NCBI RefSeq assembly: GCF_018613325.1
Contig: NZ_JAGGQJ010000008.1
Coordinates: 1 to 64,000, forward strand
Direction of reading: 5' to 3'
Length of the DNA stretch: 64,000 nucleotides
Source of the DNA: Bacillus sp. ISL-34
GTDB taxonomy: Bacteria > Bacillota > Bacilli > Bacillales > DSM-1321
Part shown: positions 1 through 9,143 of the stretch, one piece after another
Position numbering within the stretch: the first letter of the stretch is position 1
How the letters are laid out: every line of letters begins with the position of its first letter
Program-made: the position numbers and the translations under genes
The notes under the pieces: generated by a model
Seen by the model: the letters and a program-made list of their open reading frames with translations, nothing else
The model's database searches: none
What the model was told of the DNA's origin: nothing

Positions 1-76
1 GGTTACCTGGCACCAATTGATCTAAAGTAATCATTTCAAGTTGATCTCGCTGAATAGAATCATGTTTAGAAAGCAT
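1..76 (-). CDS. IS1182-family transposase, N-terminal fragment (runs off window)
   Basis: The minus strand opens with an ATG at 76 preceded by a good ribosome site (GAGGTGATGAGG, 77-88). It encodes MLSKHDSIQRDQLEMITLDQ and continues out of the window. This N-terminus, with the 'QRDQ..(M/L)(I/V)TL..LVP' pattern, is typical of IS1182-family DDE transposases. Only about 25 codons are visible, so whether the gene is intact cannot be judged. The neighbouring dispersed repeat at 121-356 may or may not be related to the insertion. Confidence 0.6.
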   Translation of the reverse strand, partial: MLSKHDSIQRDQLEMITLDQLVPGN

Positions 77-120
77 CCTCATCACCTCAAGTTTTAATAC
101 TTCCATTTTAAAACAAAAAA

Positions 121-356
121 GACTGTAGGCAAAAGAGGTTCTATCTAAATTTTATAACAGAGTTGATTGGAGCGAAAGGTGCGAGACTCCTGCGGGAAAA
201 GCGCGTCTAGGGAGACCCCGCAGGCACAAGCCGAGGAGGCTCCCGGACCGCCCGCGGAAAGCGAGTGCCTGGAGTGGAAATCAACGTTCAAATTGTAAAA
301 GCCATAAAAAGACTGTAGACAAACTCGATTTTCATCGAGTTTGTCTACAGTCTGAA
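121..356. repeat. GC-rich dispersed intergenic repeat, copy 1
   Basis: A GC-rich block stands out from its AT-rich surroundings. Hallmarks in order are GCGAGACTCCTGCGGGAAAA, GGAGACCCCGCAGG, GAGGAGGCTCCCGGACCGCC and GCGGAAAGCGAGTGCCTGGA. It ends in a 20-bp perfect hairpin (arms 310-329 and 334-353). The same block occurs in opposite orientation at 39300-39545. A 101-codon frame through it on the minus strand is a by-product of composition and was not accepted as a gene. Such blocks are common in Bacillaceae intergenic regions; their function is unknown to me. Confidence 0.75.
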
Positions 357-398
357 GGGTGATACCAATTAGATGTCTAATGGGTATCACCCTTTTTT
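357..398 (+). terminator. Long hairpin with T tract
   Basis: Arms starting GGGTGATACC (357) and ending GGTATCACCC (392) with an inner ATTAGA/TCTAAT stem form about 17 bp, followed by TTTTTT (393-398). It sits directly after the dispersed repeat's own hairpin. No gene ends just upstream, so it may be part of the repeat unit or a leftover of a lost gene. Confidence 0.55.
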
Positions 399-649
399 GA
401 GTAAAAAAAATGCAAAAAAATAGAGAAGAAATTGTAATAATTCTCACCAATTTCTAATCCATCTATCATTTACCTCTAATTTAATAACTTTAACATGGAA
501 TTAGCTTAAAAGAAGGTTTCATCCATGTAAAATGAAGCCAAATAAGATCATTGGATGAAAGGCATATGGATCATTGTACATACCCTCTTTTAGAACATTA
601 CCTTCTATAACAATTTAACAAAGAATTGCAACGGAAAGGAGAATAATGA

Positions 650-1258
650 ATGTCAATTATTTCGAGTATTTTGGATCATAACAAGACGTTTGTCGATCAA
701 AACAAATATACAGAGTTTCAAACGACAAAGTATCCAGATAAAAAGATCGTCATTATAACGTGTATGGATACCCGCCTATTGGAATTGCTTCCAAAGGCGA
801 TGGGTTTAAAAAATGGAGATGCGAAAATCATTAAAAACGCTGGAGCTATTGTTTCGCATCCTTTTGGCAGCATTATGCGCAGTATCCTTGTCGCTATTTA
901 TGAGCTAAAGGTGGAGGAAGTGTGTGTGATCGGACATCACGGATGCGGTATGGTGGGACTTCAATCTTCTTCGCTTCTTGATGCCGCAAAGCAGAAGAAA
1001 GTCAGTCAGGAGCAAATTGATGTCCTTACAAACTCCGGTATTGATTTATCAAAATGGCTTTCAGGTTTTCAATGCGTTGAGGAGAGTGTAACGAATAGTG
1101 TCGGTTTGATCAAAAACCATCCATTATTACCGGATTCCGTTGCCGTTCACGGTATGGTCATCCATCCCGAAACGGGTAAATTGGAGCGAATCATAGATGG
1201 ATATAGCAACGTTGTCAGCAAGGACGAAATACATATTCAACAAAAAAAGGGGCGATAA
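650..1258 (+). CDS. Beta-class carbonic anhydrase (YtiB-like)
   Basis: 202 aa, cytoplasmic; interconverts CO2 and bicarbonate. The beta-class zinc site is visible: Cys38-x-Asp40-x-Arg42 (CMDTR) and His96-x2-Cys99 (GHHGCGM). Length and spacing resemble the B. subtilis YtiB type. The ATG follows AAAGGAG at good spacing. The stop lies one base before the ATG of the SulP transporter gene, so the two are almost certainly co-translated, which suggests bicarbonate supply or inorganic-carbon handling. The 250-base stretch upstream shows no clear regulatory structure beyond the repeat. Confidence 0.92.
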   Translation: MSIISSILDHNKTFVDQNKYTEFQTTKYPDKKIVIITCMDTRLLELLPKAMGLKNGDAKIIKNAGAIVSHPFGSIMRSILVAIYELKVEEVCVIGHHGCGMVGLQSSSLLDAAKQKKVSQEQIDVLTNSGIDLSKWLSGFQCVEESVTNSVGLIKNHPLLPDSVAVHGMVIHPETGKLERIIDGYSNVVSKDEIHIQQKKGR

Positions 1259-1259
1259 A

Positions 1260-3017
1260 ATGATGGGATCTAGCAGGCTTGAAGGATACAACTTTAGCAG
1301 TTTTCAGAAAGACCTGGTTGCCGGGGTGGTAGTTGGGATTGTAGCGATTCCTTTAGCGATGGCTTTTGCCATTGCTTCTGGAGTAAGACCGGAATACGGA
1401 TTGTACACATCAATTATTGCAGGAATCATGGTCTCCCTTTTTGGAGGATCCAAATATCAAATTGCAGGCCCAACTGGAGCCTTTGTCCCTGTATTGTTCG
1501 GGGTGGTCATGCAGTACGGATATGAAAAACTGTTAATCGCCGGTTTCATGGCAGGTATCATGATTTTTCTTATGGGTGTCTTCAAACTGGGAAGATTCAT
1601 CAAGTTTATTCCCCGTCCAGTTACCATCGGCTTTACTGCTGGAATTGCTGTGATTATCTTCTCAGGGCAGATTGCCAATTTCTTTGGACTCAGTAACTTA
1701 AAAAAAGAAGAAGCCTTTCTTTTAAATATGAAAGAAATCTTATTGAATTTCAATACAGTGAATATCTATAGTGTACTGGTAGGTATCATAAGTTTAACTC
1801 TCGTCATATTAACTCCAAAATATTTACCGAAAATTCCTGGAGCCTTGCTGGGATTGATTGTATCAACTCTAGTCGCCAGCTTATTCTTTCCAGGTCAGGT
1901 AGCGACAATTGGATCGGCCTATGGCGCCATTCCTAATGCATTGCCCCATTTTCAGTTTCCCCATATCACTGGCGGCCTAGTGATTGAACTCCTTCCGGCT
2001 GCTTTGGTCATTGCCATGCTTGGAGGAATTGAATCACTATTATCAGCTGTAGTGGCAGACGGAATGACCAACAGTAAACATAACAGCAATAAAGAGCTGA
2101 TGGGGCAAGGACTGACCAATATGATTACGCCTTTATTTGGAGGCATTCCGGCTACAGGTGCCATCGCCCGTACCGCAACGAATATTAAAAACGGTGCAGT
2201 TTCCCCTATATCAGGTGTGATTCATGGGCTTGTGGTATTGCTGGTGTTAGTCAGCTTGGCTCCTTATGCTTCAGCCATTCCATTGGCCAGTATGGCCCCC
2301 ATTCTCATGTTTGTCGCATGGAACATGAGCGAACGCAAAGAATTTTCGCATATCTTAAAAGCAAAAACCATGGACTCGATCGTATTGATCGTAACCTTCG
2401 TGTTAACCGTATTGATTGACCTGACAACAGGTGTCGGGATTGGCTTACTATTAGCCATTCTATCGTTCGTTAAACTGATGAGCGGTACATTGAAATTATC
2501 AAAGGTATTACCAGATCCAGCCGATAAACTAGTTAAACCAGAAATGGTGCAACAAGGATCAAGCTGTCCGCAGATTAACATTTATACGATAGAAGGACCT
2601 TTATTCTTTGGTTCGATCGAAAGGCTGCAAGAAGAAATCGAAGAAATAATGCGTTCTAAACCAAAAGTCCTTCTATTAAGAATGAGCAATGTGCCATTTA
2701 TTGATACATCTGGGGAAGCACTTCTCACCGACATCGTGAAGCAATTCAAGATCCACAAACTACAAGTGTTGATTTCCGGTATTCAACCCGAACCTAAAGA
2801 TATGCTGAAAAAAACCGGATTTATTGAACTGGTAGGTGAGGAACAATTCTTTTCCAGCACGGGTGATGCCATTAATGAAGCTTTATCCAAACTGGATGAG
2901 AACCGTTGTAAAGGGTGTAAACAGTTTTCATTCGCTGAATGTGCCGCACTCTCTCAGCAAGTGCCAAAGCCTGCGTTATTAAAACAAAAAAGAAAACGGG
3001 AGATAGGATTAACATGA
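1260..3017 (+). CDS. SulP-family anion (probably bicarbonate/sulfate) transporter with STAS domain
   Basis: 585 aa from the ATG at 1260 (AGGGGCG ribosome site inside the end of the carbonic anhydrase gene); a longer frame from 1197 overlaps that gene and lacks a ribosome site. The N-terminal ~420 residues are strongly hydrophobic with the SulP signature region (DLVAGVVVGIVAIPLAMAFA, then YGLYTSIIAG). A C-terminal cytoplasmic STAS domain (~435-550) follows. The extreme C-terminus carries a short Cys-rich tail, CKGCKQFSFAEC. Pairing with carbonic anhydrase argues for bicarbonate as substrate (inference); the SulP family also moves sulfate and other anions. Confidence 0.88.
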   Translation: MMGSSRLEGYNFSSFQKDLVAGVVVGIVAIPLAMAFAIASGVRPEYGLYTSIIAGIMVSLFGGSKYQIAGPTGAFVPVLFGVVMQYGYEKLLIAGFMAGIMIFLMGVFKLGRFIKFIPRPVTIGFTAGIAVIIFSGQIANFFGLSNLKKEEAFLLNMKEILLNFNTVNIYSVLVGIISLTLVILTPKYLPKIPGALLGLIVSTLVASLFFPGQVATIGSAYGAIPNALPHFQFPHITGGLVIELLPAALVIAMLGGIESLLSAVVADGMTNSKHNSNKELMGQGLTNMITPLFGGIPATGAIARTATNIKNGAVSPISGVIHGLVVLLVLVSLAPYASAIPLASMAPILMFVAWNMSERKEFSHILKAKTMDSIVLIVTFVLTVLIDLTTGVGIGLLLAILSFVKLMSGTLKLSKVLPDPADKLVKPEMVQQGSSCPQINIYTIEGPLFFGSIERLQEEIEEIMRSKPKVLLLRMSNVPFIDTSGEALLTDIVKQFKIHKLQVLISGIQPEPKDMLKKTGFIELVGEEQFFSSTGDAINEALSKLDENRCKGCKQFSFAECAALSQQVPKPALLKQKRKREIGLT

Positions 3018-3032
3018 CTCCGTATAGAAGAG

Positions 3033-3066
3033 AAAGGCATCCGCTTTTGGCAGATGCCTTTTTTTG
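3033..3066 (+). terminator. Terminator of the carbonic anhydrase-sulP operon
   Basis: AAAGGCATC and GATGCCTTT arms flank an 11-base loop and are followed by a T run, 15 bases after the sulP stop. Confidence 0.85.
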
Positions 3067-3094
3067 ACGTACCACTTGTAGGGAGCCTCTTGCC

Positions 3095-3143
3095 ATAACG
3101 AAAAGCCGGATTTCAATACTTGTTGAATCCGGCTTTTCGTTAT
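3095..3143. terminator. Bidirectional palindromic terminator between convergent genes
   Basis: A 19-bp perfect stem (arm ATAACGAAAAGCCGGATTC and its complement, 10-base loop) lies between convergent sulP and levB and can serve either strand. Confidence 0.75.
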
Positions 3144-3242
3144 TTTCTCCTATTTAAAGAGTTATTGGGAAGACATCGTGCTGTACATGGCTCCTGCCAT
3201 GTACAATTCACCAGTTTTTGTGGTCACCATTCATAATGAGGT

Positions 3243-4796
3243 TCAATTAATCGAACCGAGGTGTTTGATCTTAATATTATTAAAGACCGCTTTGCCTCCC
3301 TCTGAGAAGAGGGATATTCCTTTATCATCAAATTCAGGGAATATTAAATTTGAATGTGCAACCTTTCCATCATCCACAAACACCTCAATACTTGTTTTAT
3401 CAATGAGGATCTTTAAGTGAACGTGCTTCTTGGTAGCATCATATGGAGCAATGCTTTTAATATATTGATTACTTTCGTCAGGGTGTTCGGTAAAAGTTCG
3501 ATTGACATAAGAGTAGTTTTCTTCTGCAAAAATTCCTACGTCAACGTGGCGTGTTCGATCTGCTGATTCTCGAAGCCTTAAGCCTACATTGTTTATATCT
3601 GACCAATTGATATCCGCCTCCAATTGATATACATCACCTTTTACATCAAGTGTTTCGGAACCGTTCACTTCAATTTGTTCATAGGAATCCGTTGAACTGG
3701 TCAATTCTTTCAATGCTTCGATAGGTTGTGAAGATAAATAATATAGGTTGTTGCCCGCATGTTTTAGCCCGATTTGGCGAACGATGGAATCCATTCCATT
3801 GAAACCCTCCTGTAGGGTCGGAGTATTATCGGCATAGGCCCAATTATTCATCCAAGCGAGAGCATACCGTTTGTTATATTTATCGCTTTCCACTCCATCT
3901 TCAAATGTTACTCCACCATACCAATCGAAGCCATAATCCAGCCATTGCGGTTCATTGTGATCTGGGAAGAATTCCGTTCCATCAAAGCTACCAGTCCAAT
4001 AGGCATATGTGTTTGGTTTACCAATCGATTGCCCATTAGCACTGACACCAAGGACCCATTTTAAAGTCCCGTCATCCGCCCGTAACAAATAAAGGTCCGG
4101 GCACTCTACAATACCAATGTTTTTCGTGACAAAACTGCTCATATACTGCCAATCTTTTAGGTTGTGAGACTTATAAAAACCTATTTTTGTTCCCTCAGCC
4201 ATGACCATTATCCATTTATGATCACTGTCATCCCAGATGATTTTTGGATCTCTAAAATCTTTCGTTCCTGGATTTGAGATGATAGGATCATCACTGTAGG
4301 AGGTAAATGTTTTACCGTTGTCCGTACTATACCATAGAAATTGTTCCTGTTTACCGCCATCCTTGGAGGGCTGCGTAACAATTGCCACAAGAGCATCTTT
4401 TCCAAAGCCTGCCGTATTTTCCTTGTCCACAACGACTGATCCCGACCATGGATCTCCATTATCATTGGTATATTTCGGAATGGCTATCCCTTGATCACTC
4501 CAATGCACCAAGTCCTCTGATGTTGAATGACGCCATTCTGTTCCATTTCCATCCGGATAATCCCCATTATAGAGGTAAAAGTAATGGTACTCACCATCAA
4601 TGAAAATCGGCCTCTGAGGATCGTTTTTCCATTTGTCAGGTACAGTGAAATGGTAGTTAGCTCGATACGATTCCTCTTCATGCTTAACTGGTAAAGTTGA
4701 TTTGACTAAAAAGACTAATAATCCGGCTATGAACAATCCAAGTATTAATAGTGCCAACGACTTAAAACCTTTCTTATTAAAAACTATTTTGTCCAA
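3243..4796 (-). CDS. levB: Membrane-anchored endolevanase, GH32
   Basis: 517 aa, close in sequence and length to B. subtilis LevB (516 aa). A single hydrophobic segment near residues 13-32 probably anchors it outside the membrane. GH32 catalytic signatures are present: WKNDPQRP (nucleophile Asp near residue 59), FRDPK, and ECPD (acid/base Glu). The enzyme hydrolyses beta-2,6 fructan inside the chain. A TTG start at 4796 is chosen because a near-perfect AGGGTGGTGA site precedes it by about five bases; a TTG further upstream (4817) has no such site. It lies 94 bases after sacB in the same direction, as in B. subtilis, so levan is made and trimmed by one transcript. Confidence 0.93.
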   Translation of the reverse strand: MDKIVFNKKGFKSLALLILGLFIAGLLVFLVKSTLPVKHEEESYRANYHFTVPDKWKNDPQRPIFIDGEYHYFYLYNGDYPDGNGTEWRHSTSEDLVHWSDQGIAIPKYTNDNGDPWSGSVVVDKENTAGFGKDALVAIVTQPSKDGGKQEQFLWYSTDNGKTFTSYSDDPIISNPGTKDFRDPKIIWDDSDHKWIMVMAEGTKIGFYKSHNLKDWQYMSSFVTKNIGIVECPDLYLLRADDGTLKWVLGVSANGQSIGKPNTYAYWTGSFDGTEFFPDHNEPQWLDYGFDWYGGVTFEDGVESDKYNKRYALAWMNNWAYADNTPTLQEGFNGMDSIVRQIGLKHAGNNLYYLSSQPIEALKELTSSTDSYEQIEVNGSETLDVKGDVYQLEADINWSDINNVGLRLRESADRTRHVDVGIFAEENYSYVNRTFTEHPDESNQYIKSIAPYDATKKHVHLKILIDKTSIEVFVDDGKVAHSNLIFPEFDDKGISLFSEGGKAVFNNIKIKHLGSIN

Positions 4797-4890
4797 GTAA
4801 ATCACCACCCTAATCAAAAAAAGAAAATGCCAATTTTATAGACATTTTCTTTTTTTGATTTATTTTGTATAAATTCGGATGAACATTAAA

Positions 4891-6357
4891 TTATTGGTTA
4901 TTCGTTAGTTGACCCTGTTCCTGAATACTATCTTCTATCACAGCTGTATTTGGCCCTTTAATGTTAAGTGAAAAACTTGGGGCAAAGGTAGATTTATGGT
5001 CTTTAAAATAACCTCTATTTGTCATGTAACTTGTGATAACTACATTATCGCTTTCCGGTTGTGGGATAGCATAGTGAGCGTATGTCCAAGTAATATCATA
5101 AGGATTAAGATCTTGATGTAAGACAATTCCGGTTTTATTTAACGGTTTGTATGGGCCAGTTAAAGAATTTGCCACGTATCCTAACATGTAAATATCTTTA
5201 TCATCAATTCCATCAATGGTCATTTTTGATCCTCTTGTACTTGTGAATAAATACCATTTTCCGTCCTTTTTAAATATGTTAGGACGTTCAATTTCATCTG
5301 TTACTGTATTCGAAACAATCAAGGGTTTCATTTCGTTTTTTAATGTATAATCATCGTTTATTTCAATGATGCCAATTGCACCATTTGCTAATTCAGCTAA
5401 ACCTTTTTTTGAGCTTTGCAGAAGTTTATCCTTTTCAGCTTGGAAGAACTTATTGCTGTTGCCATAGTAAGCCCTGTTGTAAAGGGATTCTTCTCCTTGG
5501 TAACCATATTCAGTCCCAGTATTCGCTTCAAAAACAAGGTATTTACGACCCCTATCTTCAATATAGTGAGGATCTCTCAATGTATGATTATCACTAAAAT
5601 TTTCATCACCGAAAGCTTTATCATGTGATTGATAAAACTTGCTGTCTCCGCCTTCATAGATGGATTTGTAATCTTCTACGCCATCCACTTGCAATGTACC
5701 AGCACCTGACTCAGATAAGTTTACTTGAGCCGTTGTTAATGTTTGTTTACCGTATTGCTTAGAATCTGGTGAAAACTGTCCGCGATTTGTATAGAATAAG
5801 CGAACTTCCCCATCAGACGTGAAGGTTGCAGAACCGGACCACTCTTCTGCTTGATTTTTTAAATAAGGATCATTTGGAACATTTTTATCATTATCATCAA
5901 ATACTCTGCCAGCATTTTTCCAAGCATCAATGGATGTTTCTCCAACTTTTTTGTAGAACAAGTAAATGAACGTGTCACTACCATTTTGAGGGTCTCCAGC
6001 CAATCCGAATACGATATGATAGCCCTTATATTCTGCCACTGTACCATCAGCGTTTTGTAATGGCCAGGTATCCCATACATCCATATCAATTAAATTTCCT
6101 GATTTGTCATACTTTTTTGCTGAGGGAATGTTTTTTATTGTTGATTCGTCAAACTTGGGAACTGTAAACTTTGCATCGCCTTGTTGATTAATCATTTTTT
6201 GCATGTCGTAACGAGTGATTTGTGAAGTGCCATACTTTTCATTGTGATCTAATGGGTCTTTTGGTGCCGCGAAAGTTTCAGAGCGACTGCCTCCTAATAA
6301 GATAACTGTACTAAGTGTTATTACTGTTGCTTGTTTGGCAAGCCTGTTAAGGTTCAT
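4891..6357 (-). CDS. sacB: Levansucrase, GH68
   Basis: 488 aa secreted enzyme that splits sucrose and polymerises fructose into levan. The signal peptide ends around residues 30-31 (TFA-AP). The catalytic triad is visible: Asp96 in VWDTW, Asp262 in LRDPHY, and Glu357 in TDEIER. Most of the protein aligns by eye with B. subtilis SacB (473 aa). The extra length includes a small insert before the VWDTW motif and another near residue 193. Start ATG follows AGGAGGAAG. It is transcribed with levB. The upstream leader (6358-6590) contains a hairpin and paired 9-bp repeats, entered separately. No recognisable sacY/sacX gene is nearby. Confidence 0.96.
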   Translation of the reverse strand: MNLNRLAKQATVITLSTVILLGGSRSETFAAPKDPLDHNEKYGTSQITRYDMQKMINQQGDAKFTVPKFDESTIKNIPSAKKYDKSGNLIDMDVWDTWPLQNADGTVAEYKGYHIVFGLAGDPQNGSDTFIYLFYKKVGETSIDAWKNAGRVFDDNDKNVPNDPYLKNQAEEWSGSATFTSDGEVRLFYTNRGQFSPDSKQYGKQTLTTAQVNLSESGAGTLQVDGVEDYKSIYEGGDSKFYQSHDKAFGDENFSDNHTLRDPHYIEDRGRKYLVFEANTGTEYGYQGEESLYNRAYYGNSNKFFQAEKDKLLQSSKKGLAELANGAIGIIEINDDYTLKNEMKPLIVSNTVTDEIERPNIFKKDGKWYLFTSTRGSKMTIDGIDDKDIYMLGYVANSLTGPYKPLNKTGIVLHQDLNPYDITWTYAHYAIPQPESDNVVITSYMTNRGYFKDHKSTFAPSFSLNIKGPNTAVIEDSIQEQGQLTNNQ

Positions 6358-6405
6358 ATGCCTTCCTCCTAGAATGTTTATTAGTATATAAAAATAAAGT
6401 CTAGT

Positions 6406-6435
6406 GGAACGATTACTTTTTGGGAGTAACAGTCC
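6406..6435 (-). promoter_or_regulatory. Hairpin in the sacB leader
   Basis: On the coding strand the arms GGGACTGTTACT and AGTAATCGTTCC pair over 12 positions with one mismatch and a 7-base loop, about 50 bases before the sacB start, followed by a U-rich stretch. The 5' arm recalls the GGATTGTTACTG arm of BglG/SacY antiterminator targets, but the 3' side does not match that consensus, so an attenuator role is only a possibility. Confidence 0.4.
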
Positions 6436-6458
6436 CGCCTGTTTGAAGTACTAATAAA

Positions 6459-6516
6459 ATTATAGGTTAGTCTTAATTCTATGGATATGTCATATATTGA
6501 TTAGAATTTAGTCTTA
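6459..6516 (-). promoter_or_regulatory. sacB promoter region with two TAAGACTAA direct repeats
   Basis: On the minus strand TAAGACTAA occurs at 6508-6516 and again at 6467-6475, exactly 41 bp apart. The second lies two bases before a perfect TATAAT -10 box. No good -35 box is present, as expected for an activated promoter. A third TAAGACTAA lies upstream of the kinase gene (11019-11027). A binding site for the YesN-like regulator is the natural guess. Confidence 0.45.
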
Positions 6517-6544
6517 TATTGATATCGTAGTTTTCGACGTACAA

Positions 6545-6568
6545 AAAAATGCCCCAACAAAGGAGGCA
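6545..6568 (-). terminator. Probable terminator after the binding-protein gene
   Basis: On the minus strand GCCTCC and GGGGC arms around a short loop are followed by a run of seven T, about 25 bases after the stop at 6591. Confidence 0.6.
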
Positions 6569-6590
6569 AGAAGTGTACAGAAATCCTATT

Positions 6591-7874
6591 TTATTCGCTA
6601 GAAGCCCTTTCCCATGACCTCTGAAACTCGTGCAGTAATTGACCACGATTAAGCTTGTTTCCTACATATAGTTGCATGGCAGCCCCAAATTCTTCTCTTA
6701 TTCCGACAGGGAAATCATACCAGTTTGAGTATAACGTTTTTCCTTCTTTATAATACTGAATCGTTTCATCAGCAAGAGGTCCTAAATTGTCAGCTTCAAT
6801 GTTAGTGAAAGCAGGAATGAATTTAAAGCGTTCTGTCAAAAACATTTTGCCTTGTTCGGAAGAAACCATCCAATTTAAAAATCTCTTCGCTTCTTTCTTC
6901 TTTTCTGGTGTGATTTGTTTGTTTACAACCCAATAATTCGGTACGCCGACCATCAAGGCTTCCTTCTTAGGTTGATCATTTATTGGTATTGGCATAAATC
7001 CGATGTTCATATTCGGTGATTGTTGATCGATCATCGGCTGTATCCAGTTTCCTTGTTGAATAATCGCTGCATTTTCTGAAGTGAATAGATTCACTTCCAT
7101 GTTGTAATCTGTTGTTAGCGGGTTATCGTTTCCATACTTTAATGTTACATCCAACAAATTGATTAGATCATTGAATTTTTGATTATTATATATTTTTTCA
7201 GTTCCATCATTTAGGCCTTTTATAAAAGCCGGTGGATCTTCTTGCTCTGTAAAACCGACATTCATTAAGTGGTCACCCAATTTCCACTCTTCATAATATC
7301 CAGTTGCAAAAGGAGTAACTCCTGCTTTTTGCAATTTTTCAGCCACTGCTATTAATTCAGTCAGCGTTTTGGGTAATTCATCGATTCCTTCCTTATTAAA
7401 TATATCCTTATTATAGATGAATCCGTACCCTTCCATATTAACCGGCATCCCATGAATTTTCCCATCGAATTTCATAGGGGTTAACGCATCTTCATATGCA
7501 TGTTCAACCCAGGGTTGGTCAGAAAGATCCTCTAAATATTCACTCCACTGTTTGGCATTTTCGTATCCGCTGTTTGTGAAAATATCAGGACCATTGCCAG
7601 TGGCCATTTTTGCTTTCAAATCAGCAAGGTTATCCATAGCCCCGCCAACCGTGTGAACCTTTATATCTACATTTGGGTTTTCTTTTTCATAAGCAATCAC
7701 CATTTGTTCGAACTGCGTAGAAATTTCAACTTTCGGATTCCTTACATTCAAAGTGATTTTTCTCTCTGAAATTTCCGGTTTTTTTGTTCCGCTCTCGGTC
7801 TTTGTTTGACATGCACAAAGTGATAGGCTCAATATTCCGATTAAAAATATATTTAGTATCTCTTTTTTCATCAT
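6591..7874 (-). CDS. Extracellular solute-binding lipoprotein, family 1 (sugar type)
   Basis: 427 aa. A type II signal peptide with lipobox LCAC puts the lipidated cysteine at residue 22. The rest has the features of ABC sugar-binding proteins: an ITLNVRNPKVE strand, DIKVHTVGG, GNGPDIFTNSG, then GQMFLTE-like C-terminal lobes. It follows the kinase and regulator genes in the same direction (36 bases after the regulator's stop) and precedes sacB. No ABC permease or ATPase genes lie next to it, so it either feeds a transporter encoded elsewhere or acts as a ligand sensor for the kinase. GTGAC before ATGATG is the ribosome site; the second Met is also possible. Confidence 0.85.
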   Translation of the reverse strand: MMKKEILNIFLIGILSLSLCACQTKTESGTKKPEISERKITLNVRNPKVEISTQFEQMVIAYEKENPNVDIKVHTVGGAMDNLADLKAKMATGNGPDIFTNSGYENAKQWSEYLEDLSDQPWVEHAYEDALTPMKFDGKIHGMPVNMEGYGFIYNKDIFNKEGIDELPKTLTELIAVAEKLQKAGVTPFATGYYEEWKLGDHLMNVGFTEQEDPPAFIKGLNDGTEKIYNNQKFNDLINLLDVTLKYGNDNPLTTDYNMEVNLFTSENAAIIQQGNWIQPMIDQQSPNMNIGFMPIPINDQPKKEALMVGVPNYWVVNKQITPEKKKEAKRFLNWMVSSEQGKMFLTERFKFIPAFTNIEADNLGPLADETIQYYKEGKTLYSNWYDFPVGIREEFGAAMQLYVGNKLNRGQLLHEFQRSWERASSE

Positions 7875-7909
7875 GTCACCCCTGCAATTTTCTAATTAAG
7901 GTGAATTAT

Positions 7910-9082
7910 TTACTTCTGATCTGCATTCTTTTCACCGTTTCGGTACTCGAATGGTGTCATGCCAACCACTTTTTTGAATAGTTTTGAAAAGTATTTCTCA
8001 TCCTGATAGCCGAGCATTAAAGAGATGGAGTAAATACTTTTTTCGGTTTCTCTTAACCAGCGTTTTGCTTGGTCAGTTCTTAGTTTAGTGACGTATTTGG
8101 ATAGGAGCATTCCGGTTTTTTGTTTGAACTTTCTTGAGATATGTTCGCGACTTAAGAAGAATACATTCGATAGTTTTTCTAAACTCAATTCTTCCATGTA
8201 ATATTTTTCAACATACGAAACTATGTCCTCTATGCGACGTGCAACATCCAAGTCATCCAAACGGTGGATGGATCTGAAGTTTTGATTTTTCATTGCTTTT
8301 TGTAATGACTTAAAGGAATTGTGGATATCCCCTAATGATTCCAAGGGCTCGCCACAAACAAGGCGAACAGGAATATCAAATTGATGACTGATCCATTCTT
8401 CAACGGATAACCAATGGTCTGGTATGGTGATCACTAGACAAAGATTATGATCATTCTGAAGCGCAAATACATTTCCGATTTTCCGCTCAACAAGTTCGTC
8501 AGCGAGTAACTGAATGTAGGGGGCAGGATGGTGCATGTGATAAAAGGAAATTAATGTAAGGGTGTATCCGTCTGCTTTTGGAAGATATGACTCAATATCG
8601 TTTTTGTCGTAGTGTTCCCCCATACAAGCGGCAGTAACTAATTGATTACTCCGAAACCTTTTAACATCTTCATATACAGCGGTATCCTCATTAGCACGAA
8701 CTTCCTCTTCATTCGCCCATGATTTAACGGCTTCTTCCAGTGTTTTGTTAAATGCATCAGCTTCAATCGGTTTCAACAAATAATCGAAGCTGCTAAACTG
8801 AATTGCTTTACGCATAAATGAATAGTCGTCAAAACCCGAAATTAAAATCACTTTACCAGGATAAGAAATGGAATCTAGCCACTCGATTAGTTCCATACCG
8901 CTCATTCCAGGCATTTTTACGTCTGTAAAGATGATTTCCGGACTTTCCTTCTCTATCATTCTTTTTGCATCATCGCCATTACTTGCTTCTAATAGTTGGG
9001 TGATACCGTATTTTTCCCACTGCCCCAAATGGCGTATTACGTCACGTACATTGAACTCATCATCGACAATTAAAGCTTTCAC
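7910..9082 (-). CDS. Response regulator, receiver plus AraC-type output (YesN-like)
   Basis: 390 aa from GTG at 9082, which has AAGGAG at nine bases; an ATG at 9091 sits directly on that site and a longer frame overlaps the kinase gene. The receiver domain (1-~120) shows the acidic pair Asp7/Asp8, phospho-acceptor Asp54 (IIFTDVKMPG) and Lys104 (YLLKP). The C-terminal ~100 residues form an AraC helix-turn-helix pair (LSLEKLSNVFFLSREHISRK ... GYQDEKYFSKLFKK). The middle is a poorly conserved linker. Partner of the kinase encoded upstream; the adjacent binding protein and the sacB-levB operon are likely targets. Confidence 0.9.
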   Translation of the reverse strand: MKALIVDDEFNVRDVIRHLGQWEKYGITQLLEASNGDDAKRMIEKESPEIIFTDVKMPGMSGMELIEWLDSISYPGKVILISGFDDYSFMRKAIQFSSFDYLLKPIEADAFNKTLEEAVKSWANEEEVRANEDTAVYEDVKRFRSNQLVTAACMGEHYDKNDIESYLPKADGYTLTLISFYHMHHPAPYIQLLADELVERKIGNVFALQNDHNLCLVITIPDHWLSVEEWISHQFDIPVRLVCGEPLESLGDIHNSFKSLQKAMKNQNFRSIHRLDDLDVARRIEDIVSYVEKYYMEELSLEKLSNVFFLSREHISRKFKQKTGMLLSKYVTKLRTDQAKRWLRETEKSIYSISLMLGYQDEKYFSKLFKKVVGMTPFEYRNGEKNADQK

Positions 9083-9143
9083 AGATTTCATCTCCTTATA
9101 TGAATGAGTTAAAGTATCCGTTTTTGAATAGCTACGAAGCAAT

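Noticed and set aside
145-450. 101-codon minus-strand frame
   Set aside because: Lies wholly in the GC-rich dispersed repeat and its hairpins; a similar frame appears in the other copy (39224-39502). No ribosome site.
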